Under the pieces are notes generated by a model, which saw only the letters and a program-made list of their open reading frames with translations, was not told where the DNA came from and searched no databases. From IMG/VR virus record IMGVR_UViG_3300028800_002454, positions 1-47,909 of that record: DNA of 47,909 nucleotides, one strand, 5' to 3'. How positions within the stretch are numbered: the stretch's first letter is position 1; the number at the start of each line of letters is the position of its first letter. The DNA comes from a virus. The position numbers and the translations under genes were made by a program. Of the stretch, positions 40,526-46,967 are shown in pieces.

Positions 40526-40995
40526 GCGACCTCCGCTTTCCGGCGACCGGATTTCAGGCCAAAGAAAGCAGGTCCCGACCAGTTACTGCCGGTGATCTCG
40601 CGCGCGATCGCTGTGAGGCTACGGAAGCGGATGCCCTGGTACTCGAAGTCGTTGATGCCGCGCACGAGCACGCGATGATCGATGTCGTTGTAGTTGCGGG
40701 TGATAACCGTGCCGGGAAGTAGGCGTTCACCGGCGCGATGCACTTGTCGCGGCATGATGCCAGTTTCGCCTATCTCTTCGAGCTTGCGGCGAAGCGATGC
40801 ACGCAGTCCGCCGAACGCTCGTTCCTGCATCCGGTAAGCAAGCCGGGTTTCAATCCAGATGCGATTGTGATGGTTCGGGCGCTCGTCGAAATACTCGTCC
40901 CACAGTGCCCACAGGCTGCCGATCGGCAGATGGGGAAGCTGGGCAATGCGTGCCGTGATGGTCGGGGCGCCAGGCTGACCTGCGTGTGTCGTCAT
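40522..40995 (-). CDS. DUF2924 protein of the recombinase module
   Basis: 157 residues. The DUF2924 pattern is clear: ARIAQLPHLPIGSLWALWDE, RIWIETRLAYRMQERAFGGL, ERLLPGTVITRNYNDIDHRV, DFEYQGIRFRSLTAIAREIT and GSNWSGPAFFGLK. It overlaps both neighbours by ATGA. The family regularly lies directly upstream of serine recombinases, so an accessory DNA-binding role in recombination is likely but not established. Confidence 0.88.
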   Translation of the reverse strand: MTTHAGQPGAPTITARIAQLPHLPIGSLWALWDEYFDERPNHHNRIWIETRLAYRMQERAFGGLRASLRRKLEEIGETGIMPRQVHRAGERLLPGTVITRNYNDIDHRVLVRGINDFEYQGIRFRSLTAIAREITGSNWSGPAFFGLKSGRRKAEVA

Positions 40996-41207
40996 GAACG
41001 AACTCCAGTCGGTTGAGAGGGGTTCGTATTGACGCGCTCGTGGCCGCAGAAGCCAAGGCCAACCGGTTCGCTGCGATCGTCGGCCGACCCTGCCAGACGT
41101 GCGCGAAGCCGTAGCAGCGCGACGGCCAGCAAGTCTATGATTTCCTGCTGCGGGTGCCGGGGCTTGTCGGTAAGCACCGGAATAGAGATAGGTTGGATAT
41201 CAGACAT
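40992..41207 (-). CDS. Small first gene of the recombinase module
   Basis: 71 residues (MSDIQPISIPVLTDKPRHPQ, QEIIDLLAVALLRLRARLAG). Its stop overlaps the DUF2924 start (ATGA), which supports a real gene. One amphipathic helix is visible and the C-terminal third is polar. No family is recognised; no strong ribosome site precedes the ATG. It is the outermost prophage gene on this side. Confidence 0.6.
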   Translation of the reverse strand: MSDIQPISIPVLTDKPRHPQQEIIDLLAVALLRLRARLAGSADDRSEPVGLGFCGHERVNTNPSQPTGVRS

Positions 41208-41211
41208 GGTG

Positions 41212-41247
41212 AGCGTTTCGGTGGAAAACGCTGCTCATGCTATGAGC
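41212..41247. repeat. Adjacent palindromes upstream of the integration module
   Basis: AGCGTTT (41212-41218) is inverted as AAACGCT (41226-41232), and GCTCAT (41233-41238) is inverted as ATGAGC (41242-41247) with a three-base spacer. They start four bases before the first gene of the module. They may be operator or recombinase/accessory sites and mark the most likely region of the right attachment site. The remaining gap up to 41390 shows no gene. Confidence 0.45.
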
Positions 41248-41390
41248 CGAAGATACTTCGCGTAACGTGATTTAGCGGGAGTGCGCGTGAGTTGGCAAAC
41301 GCCCGCGTGGGATGGCGACCACAGTATTGACCGCCATCCGATCCGGCGCCGTTGATTGCTTCCATGCCTTGGCTGAACCGTTGGCGTCTT

Positions 41391-43226
41391 TCAGACGTCG
41401 ATGGGCGATGTCTTCCAAACGTCCTGCACCAAGGTTATCAGCAGCGCGTGACGGGCTTCGATGGTCTTTGCATCCCAAACAGGAAATGCCTTCAGCTTTT
41501 CGTTGATTCGGGAAATGGAGGTGTTCTGACCGACGTTGGTCAGCTCAGCCAAACTGCGCGTGAGATAGTTCCCGCTCTTGCAGTACTCGGCCTGTTTCTT
41601 CGCGTAAAAATCATTGCCGGCGACAATATTGATTGGCTTTTCTAACAAAGTCAGATTACCGAGCCGGTTTTTGTAGCCATCGTAATCTGCACCGGGATTT
41701 TCCTCAGCCCACTTGGCACGCAGTTCGGGCGTTGGCGTATTGGGCAGAATATGCTCGATCTCCAGACTGGTAAACGGGCCCAAGCTACTGTGCGTTTTCA
41801 GCCCGCTGAAAGCCATATCGACATACTGCGTCAGACGTGCCAGCAAATAGCGCGTGCGGTATTGCTGCATCGAATACAGGGTGAAACGTCGCAATGCATC
41901 GACCAGTTCCTGAGATTTTCCGGCCATGCTCGTATCGAAGCGGTCAGCAATGAATGCGTTGAGCTGCGCCTTCTGCTTAAGCGGATCCGCGATGGCGGCA
42001 ATGGTGCGAATTTCATCGGCCCATTGAGAGAAGTTGCGCTCTAGATCCTTGGTCGGCGTCTTCGTGAAAATGTAGTAGAAGAGGAAGCTCTCCAACTGCG
42101 CCACGAAGTGCTCAAACAGCGGCTTGGGGAAATTGGCGGCCGCCAGCAGCAAAACGTAATGCAAGCTGAACGCGCCACCGGCCAAACGCTTGAGACTATC
42201 CATCGCCAGACTGGGTTTGCCGTCATTACCCAGTCCGTTGGCAAAGGCCAGGTAGTGCTCGACGTTACGGATCACCTTGCGAACGAACTCGAAGGGCTTG
42301 TTCGCGTAATCGCACATGGCCGCGTTGTCCTTGGCCACGAACCAGTCGTAGATTTCGTCCTCGCGCACCACCGAGTCACCACGCTCGTTCTTAATCACGT
42401 AGTTGGCCATCAGGAAATAGCGCAGGAAGCGCAGCGGCTTTTCCTTTTCTTTCTCCAGCGGCTTGGTGATTTTCTTCCACTCGTCCTTGAGCTGGGTGAA
42501 CTGCGATTGATTGACCTGCGTGAACAATAGGTTCTTCAGCAGATCCATCGGGTTCAGGCCTACGCCGCGCTCGTTGATGGTCTCGAAGATCTTCAGCGCG
42601 CTACTCACGTCGGTGGATATCTGGATGAACACCACGTTGTTGGCCAGATAGCCCCAATACTTCTTCAGCTTGGCGACGTCGTCGTAGTTATCTTTCAGAT
42701 AGTGGTACAGCGTGCTGTAGGCATTGACCAGATTTTCGAGGGAGCCGAAGCTGGCGATCCCTGAAGCCTGAATGCCCGTGCGCACAGCCTGTGGATCGGC
42801 ATCCAACTCCACCAGCTTGGCCATCACTTCGGCCGCATTCTCGTAACGAGGCTCCAGCTTCAGGTTCGTGCGGACCTCGCCGTCGCTGTCCACATAGCTG
42901 GTCGATATCAGTCCGGAAATCATTTGCCGTTGTGGCTCGCCCTGGAACAGATGCTTCAGCGCGCACAGCAGCAGGAAAAATGTGGTCAGGCGCTGCTGAC
43001 CATCGATGACCTCGTAGTGATTCTTTTGATGGGTCGGCGACACCAGTACGGTGCCAATGAAATATTCCCGCGTCGTGCCCCCATCGATCTGCTCACCGAT
43101 ATCCTCCAGTAGCTGATGCACTTCCTTGTCCGTCCAGACGTACTCGCGTTGGTAGTCCGGGACGATGTAGAAGCATTCCCTGAAGGCCTCCTCGATGCTG
43201 TATTTATGGTTTTCGATACGCGCCAT
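41391..43226 (-). CDS. DUF262/DUF1524 protein (GmrSD-like)
   Basis: 611 residues. The N-terminal DUF262 domain shows YIVPDYQREYVWTDKEVHQL (about 20-39) and YEVIDGQQRLTTFFLLLCAL (about 71-90), where DGQQR is the ParB-like NTP-binding motif. The C-terminal DUF1524 HNH-type nuclease is at about 486-520: SLEIEHILPNT, then NRLGNLTLLEKP. This fusion is the architecture of type IV, GmrSD-like enzymes that cleave modified (for example glucosylated) DNA using NTPs; related proteins occur in several defence systems. It follows the ImmA gene by 62 bases on the same strand. Confidence 0.85.
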   Translation of the reverse strand: MARIENHKYSIEEAFRECFYIVPDYQREYVWTDKEVHQLLEDIGEQIDGGTTREYFIGTVLVSPTHQKNHYEVIDGQQRLTTFFLLLCALKHLFQGEPQRQMISGLISTSYVDSDGEVRTNLKLEPRYENAAEVMAKLVELDADPQAVRTGIQASGIASFGSLENLVNAYSTLYHYLKDNYDDVAKLKKYWGYLANNVVFIQISTDVSSALKIFETINERGVGLNPMDLLKNLLFTQVNQSQFTQLKDEWKKITKPLEKEKEKPLRFLRYFLMANYVIKNERGDSVVREDEIYDWFVAKDNAAMCDYANKPFEFVRKVIRNVEHYLAFANGLGNDGKPSLAMDSLKRLAGGAFSLHYVLLLAAANFPKPLFEHFVAQLESFLFYYIFTKTPTKDLERNFSQWADEIRTIAAIADPLKQKAQLNAFIADRFDTSMAGKSQELVDALRRFTLYSMQQYRTRYLLARLTQYVDMAFSGLKTHSSLGPFTSLEIEHILPNTPTPELRAKWAEENPGADYDGYKNRLGNLTLLEKPINIVAGNDFYAKKQAEYCKSGNYLTRSLAELTNVGQNTSISRINEKLKAFPVWDAKTIEARHALLITLVQDVWKTSPIDV

Positions 43227-43288
43227 TTCTTCCCCGATCAGTTATTCAATACCATCGCTAACGCGATGAAAATCCCCGCCTTCATGTG

Positions 43289-44158
43289 TCATCTTGTGCC
43301 TGCTGCATTCCAGCGACGCGGCTCCGCATCCTCCAGCAGCAACAGCGTGAGCACGCGATCACGCGCGGCATACGTATGCTTGAATTCGTGGAGTTTCATG
43401 TACGGCGCTTCGTCTGTACACCATAGCGACGCCGGAAGCTCGACGCCGTCACGCTCCTGCAAAACACTGGTGTCTGCGGCGATGGTTCCTGGCAACGGCT
43501 CGACGGGATTGGTTAGCCGCTGAATTCGTGCTTTGCTCAGAACAGCAGATCGACTGCGCCATTCGTATTTTAAGAATCCGTTGTCCCAGTGCAGCAGGAT
43601 GGCTCGAACGTCAGTGTATTTTATGAAACGAATGCATAGTGCCTCAAAAGACACCTGAAAACGTGACGCGAGCTGACTCAGCAGATGCAGACTGATGGTC
43701 TGCCCGGCCATTGCGTCTCGCAGCATGTCACCCGGCAGCAGCAGATTGCTCGCAAAATCATCCGCCTCGCGCTCAATCACCGCCAGAGTGTCCTGTCCCG
43801 AGTACACGCTTGCCTTATCGCACTGAAAAGACATCTGGCGATCCCGGTGCAGAATAAAATGCCCAAGCTCGTGTGCAATCGTGAATCTTTGGCGCTCGGG
43901 CGTGGCGTTACCGTTATAGAAAATTCCCCACTCGGCAGCATCGTCCGGATTACGCACCAGCATACCTTCACAGCTGGCGATCGGCGAAGGCATCGGAGCC
44001 TTGATCTCGCGGACACCTTTTCCGTAAGGTGTACCCGGCAATCCTTGGCAAACCAACTCAAGGTCAAGCACATCGGATAGCCCTGACGGAAATGCGGTGC
44101 GCAACAGCCGCAGGATAGCTGTCGCCGCCGTGAATCCGTTGAGCGCCACCGCGTTCAT
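43289..44158 (-). CDS. ImmA/IrrE-family metallopeptidase
   Basis: 289 residues. The zinc site is RFTIAHELGHFILHRD (HELGH at 96-100) with the third ligand in VIEREADDFASNLLLPGDML (E131). The C-terminal 140 residues are beta-rich and unassigned (RAILLHWDNGFLKYEWRSRS). Its start overlaps the XRE gene stop (ATGA). XRE-ImmA pairs act as repressor and anti-repressor protease in ICEBs1-type elements, and as toxin-antitoxin/defence pairs such as RosmerTA. Here it may control the downstream DUF262 nuclease. Confidence 0.85.
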   Translation of the reverse strand: MNAVALNGFTAATAILRLLRTAFPSGLSDVLDLELVCQGLPGTPYGKGVREIKAPMPSPIASCEGMLVRNPDDAAEWGIFYNGNATPERQRFTIAHELGHFILHRDRQMSFQCDKASVYSGQDTLAVIEREADDFASNLLLPGDMLRDAMAGQTISLHLLSQLASRFQVSFEALCIRFIKYTDVRAILLHWDNGFLKYEWRSRSAVLSKARIQRLTNPVEPLPGTIAADTSVLQERDGVELPASLWCTDEAPYMKLHEFKHTYAARDRVLTLLLLEDAEPRRWNAAGTR

Positions 44159-44502
44159 TGCGCGTTCCCGCCATCCTTACGGGAGCCGAACATCAAAGTG
44201 AGTGCATCCCGGTAGCGCTGTTTGTCGCCATCAGTCATGCCCGCGTACTCCCGGAAAAACGCCACATCTTCTGGGGTTGCCTGCGGAACGTCCTTGGGCG
44301 CTTCGCCCATCAAATCCTCGACCGTGACGCCCAGCAGCTTGGAAAGGGCATAGACGCGTTCTGCCGTCGGTCGTTGCCCCTCCCTCATTTCCAGCTCCCA
44401 GACATAAGCCTTGGTACAGCCGATCTCGTCGGCGACCTGCTGGAGAGTCAATTTTTTTGCTTCCCGCAAACGGCGCAACCGTATGCCGAACGCCGAAGCC
44501 AT
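44155..44502 (-). CDS. XRE-family regulator
   Basis: 115 residues with an N-terminal HTH_3 domain: FGIRLRRLREAKKLTLQQVA, DEIGCTKAYVWELEMREGQR, PTAERVYALSKLLGVTVEDL. An AGGAG ribosome site precedes the ATG. A likely promoter on the minus strand has TATACT at 44550-44545 and a weak TTGCAT at 44572-44567, spacing 16. It probably represses its own operon and perhaps the divergent plus-strand pair. The C-terminal tail (ATPEDVAFFREYAGMTDGDK) may be the site recognised or cleaved by the ImmA peptidase. Confidence 0.85.
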   Translation of the reverse strand: MASAFGIRLRRLREAKKLTLQQVADEIGCTKAYVWELEMREGQRPTAERVYALSKLLGVTVEDLMGEAPKDVPQATPEDVAFFREYAGMTDGDKQRYRDALTLMFGSRKDGGNAQ

Positions 44503-44589
44503 GGCGCACTCCTGTTTTGATGGATCAAGTTCGCTAAACCCGAGAGTATAGCAACGAGATACATCAATGCAACGGATGTTTCAAATTGA

Positions 44590-44618
44590 TTGACAAGAGG
44601 AAAAGAGAGGGACAGAAT
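44590..44618 (+). promoter_or_regulatory. Sigma70-type promoter for the plus-strand pair
   Basis: TTGACA (44590-44595), a 17-base spacer, then CAGAAT (44613-44618), about 117 bases before the ATG at 44736. The -35 box is perfect; the -10 box matches four of six. The -10 box overlaps a six-base inverted repeat (GAGGGA 44607-44612, TCCCTC 44618-44623). Confidence 0.55.
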
Positions 44619-44628
44619 CCCTCGCAGT

Positions 44629-44654
44629 ATCTCAAAACTTTACTTATTTGAGAT
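44629..44654. promoter_or_regulatory. Operator-like palindrome in the divergent intergenic region
   Basis: ATCTCAAA (44629-44636) and TTTGAGAT (44647-44654) form a perfect eight-base palindrome with a ten-base spacer. The half-site GAGAT(A) also appears near 44556, so three related half-sites flank both promoters. This fits binding by the XRE protein encoded next door and joint control of both transcripts. Confidence 0.55.
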
Positions 44655-44735
44655 TCTGTTTGGCGAACTCAGTCGCCGGCTAGCGACCAGAATATCGGTC
44701 CCCAGCCTCCGACATCTCCAGGAAGAACCGAAGCA

Positions 44736-45968
44736 ATGAAAAAGACGCACGTCGATATTTTGCTCGAACTGCCGGTGGATGGAGCGCTGCGCGGTTTTCT
44801 GACGTCCCACGGACTGCCCCTACCGGCTAGCTTTGACTGGAACCAGGCGGATGCCACGTCCGACGCACTGGTAGATGCCGTTCATGAGTGGTCCGATGCC
44901 GTCGCCCGTGACCAGATGATCGGCAACCTAATGGCGAGCGTCCGGCTCGCCGACGCAACGGGCAGGCAGGCGCTGTTCGAGGCTGCGATGTGGGACAGCG
45001 CGGCACTCACAGGCCTGACGCTGTGCGGCAGCGACCTGCACCGGTCGTTCTGGTTGTATGTGCATCATCCTGACATCTTCGAACGTGCGCTCGACTTCAG
45101 CTTCTGGGAACACCACGGGCCACAAACGCAGCAGTACGATCTGGGCATCACCAGCGAACCGGATTCGTCCACGGTCGCTCTGGACGCTTTGCGCGGCGCC
45201 ATCTCCGACTTCTACCTGCGGGAGCTGCATTGCGGTGACAGCGGCGTGGCTTACCTCGTGCAACGCAGTCCAGGCGTGTTCCTCCTGACCGTCCACGTCA
45301 AGGATCTGGCCACGCTGCGCCTGGAGTTTGAGGGCTCAAATCTGAAGCGCCACGTTGGGAATCCCAATATCCAAATGGCACTGGAATACTCTCGTGCCAC
45401 GGGCGTCGTCCGCACGCTTGTACGTGGCGGCGCAAAATACCAGCAGATGCTGGTCGATGCGTTCGCAGAGCATGTTTTGGGCCTCACGGTGAGCGCTCAA
45501 CGGATCAAGTCGCCGACGCTCGATCTGTCGTCGCTGCGTACCGGTTTCGATGTGCCGGAGGTCTTCGAGGATGGCTTTGCCATCGTCCAACTCAAAGCCC
45601 TCACACTGCTCAGCCCGGACAGTGAGCTCAAGCTCGAGTGCGTCGCCATGGCCTCGAAGGAGCAGCGATCTGTTCATGAGTTGCTGCAGGAAAAGCTGCC
45701 GGCCCCGCTTGCTGATCGCTGGACCGTGACGGCGGCACAAATCAACCTCTACTATCCGCCCGAGCCTGGCAGACGCGCCAAGGTAGTTTCCGTCGAAGTG
45801 ACCAGCAAGGGAAGGCTGAACCTGCATCAGTTCGACGCCCGCTTGCAAGCTCAGCTGGAAGGCTATCTGGTCAAGGTCGGCATCCTCCAGAAAGGACAGG
45901 TCCTCAACGCTCAAGAAATGCCACCCGGGGCTGACGCGGTCGGATCGTCGCCGGAATCGGTGAATTAA
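44736..45968 (+). CDS. Unrecognised 410-residue protein, first gene of a pair
   Basis: 410 residues from ATG 44736 with AGGAAG upstream (MKKTHVDILLELPVDGALRG). No signal peptide, membrane segment or nucleotide-binding motif is visible. Residues of about 60-130 are helical with aromatic clusters (DLHRSFWLYVHHPDIFERAL, DFSFWEHHGPQTQQYDLGI). Residues 180-260 contain FLLTVHVKDLATLRLEFEGS and YSRATGVVRTLVRGGAKYQQ. The last third is beta-rich (INLYYPPEPGRRAKVVSVEV). I do not recognise a family. It lies three bases before the zinc-ribbon gene and next to XRE-ImmA-DUF262 genes, so a defence role is plausible but unproven. Confidence 0.75.
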   Translation: MKKTHVDILLELPVDGALRGFLTSHGLPLPASFDWNQADATSDALVDAVHEWSDAVARDQMIGNLMASVRLADATGRQALFEAAMWDSAALTGLTLCGSDLHRSFWLYVHHPDIFERALDFSFWEHHGPQTQQYDLGITSEPDSSTVALDALRGAISDFYLRELHCGDSGVAYLVQRSPGVFLLTVHVKDLATLRLEFEGSNLKRHVGNPNIQMALEYSRATGVVRTLVRGGAKYQQMLVDAFAEHVLGLTVSAQRIKSPTLDLSSLRTGFDVPEVFEDGFAIVQLKALTLLSPDSELKLECVAMASKEQRSVHELLQEKLPAPLADRWTVTAAQINLYYPPEPGRRAKVVSVEVTSKGRLNLHQFDARLQAQLEGYLVKVGILQKGQVLNAQEMPPGADAVGSSPESVN

Positions 45969-45971
45969 TCG

Positions 45972-46934
45972 ATGTCCTCGCCCGAATCCTGGTTACTGAT
46001 CTGCCGGCTTTTTGCCATTGGCGCGCCGATACCGTGCACCGCGCTGTCGTCGCGCGAGATCAATGTCCTGCCTGCCGTCGGCCACGCAGTCAAGCAGGCG
46101 ATGCTGGACCGGGATTTCGTGCTTTGTCCGCACTGCCAGCAGCATCGGGCACAGGTATGGGGCGACGGGCACGGCGGTCGGACGTGCCGCTGCCCGGACT
46201 GTGGGCCGGTCACAGTTGATCGGGACGATGGTGCGTCGCTGGCGCTGGACGAAGACTGGCTACGCCGGAAATTGCGCACCGCCCTCGATATCAACAGCCG
46301 TGATGGCATCGACGATCTGGGGAATGGCGTCTGGCGTCTGGGCAATGCCCGCAGCATTCCAGTACTGCTTGCCCGCGACCCGATGCGCATCTGGCATGAG
46401 CCTGCTCTGCTCGATCGAGTCCGCGTTGACGGGCAAGTCATCCGGCTGATCACGCCTCGCTCGCAGCTACATGCTCCGCCCGGTGCTGGAGTGGAATGGC
46501 TCGCGATCGAGGAGCGTTTCGCACTCTACGGTGACACGCTTTCGTTCATCGACCCGGGCTCGCAAGCCACTAAGGCGGTCACAGCCGATCCAGCCATACC
46601 GGTGAACGGTCCATTCTCGGCTGACTTCCGCTGGGTCACGCTACCAAATGGCAACGGCTCGCCAATCCACTGCACCGAAGCTCAGGCCAAGGTATTCAAT
46701 GCCCTGTGGTCGTTCAATGGCCAGGAGGTCACCGCCGATCGGATCATGCAGCGGGCGGGGCTCGCCAGTGACAAACCAATCGACGTGTTCAAGGTAAAAA
46801 CCCGCGATAAGGGCAAACCGGAATACGAACAGCCGTTGGCAGCCTATCGAGCACTCGTCATCACTCAACGGCGCCAAGGGCTGTATTCACTCGCTTGTGC
46901 CCCTACGGCCATGCACGCATCTTTCACGCAATAG
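45972..46934 (+). CDS. Unrecognised zinc-ribbon protein, second gene of a pair
   Basis: 320 residues from ATG 45972, three bases after the upstream stop. A zinc ribbon is visible: CPHC at 52-55 and CPDC at 74-77. The middle holds EDWLRRKLRTALDINSRDGI and NGVWRLGNARSIPVLLARDP. The C-terminal 90 residues (CTEAQAKVFNALWSFNGQEV, TADRIMQRAGLASDKPIDVF) read as a winged helix. A zinc ribbon joined to a winged helix suggests a nucleic-acid-binding partner of the 410-residue protein. The pair would be co-translated. No established family is recognised. Confidence 0.75.
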   Translation: MSSPESWLLICRLFAIGAPIPCTALSSREINVLPAVGHAVKQAMLDRDFVLCPHCQQHRAQVWGDGHGGRTCRCPDCGPVTVDRDDGASLALDEDWLRRKLRTALDINSRDGIDDLGNGVWRLGNARSIPVLLARDPMRIWHEPALLDRVRVDGQVIRLITPRSQLHAPPGAGVEWLAIEERFALYGDTLSFIDPGSQATKAVTADPAIPVNGPFSADFRWVTLPNGNGSPIHCTEAQAKVFNALWSFNGQEVTADRIMQRAGLASDKPIDVFKVKTRDKGKPEYEQPLAAYRALVITQRRQGLYSLACAPTAMHASFTQ

Positions 46935-46967
46935 AAGTCAGACTCACGCCCAGAAGGAACAACAACT

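Larger units (their letters stand above)
3408..41390. mobile_element. Siphovirus-type prophage, about 38 kb, serine-recombinase integrated
   Basis: A gene-dense block in phage order: integration module, early/replication genes, methyltransferases, packaging, head, tail and lysis. Every structural role of an HK97-headed, lambda-tailed phage is present, so the element looks intact. The left edge is fixed within a few bases because a host-frame gene is cut at about 3407 and the lipoprotein stop is at 3409-3411. The right edge lies between the last integration-module gene (start 41207) and the end of the DUF262 gene (41391); I could not identify a shared attachment core, so 41390 is an outer limit. 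Only one gene (26566-27078) is on the plus strand. Confidence 0.88.

Noticed and set aside
3380-41330. Attachment core GACCGCC shared by 3387 and ~41320
   Set aside because: GACCGCC occurs near both ends, but seven GC-rich bases are expected by chance, and at the left end the conserved host frame (AVAYA) continues beyond it.
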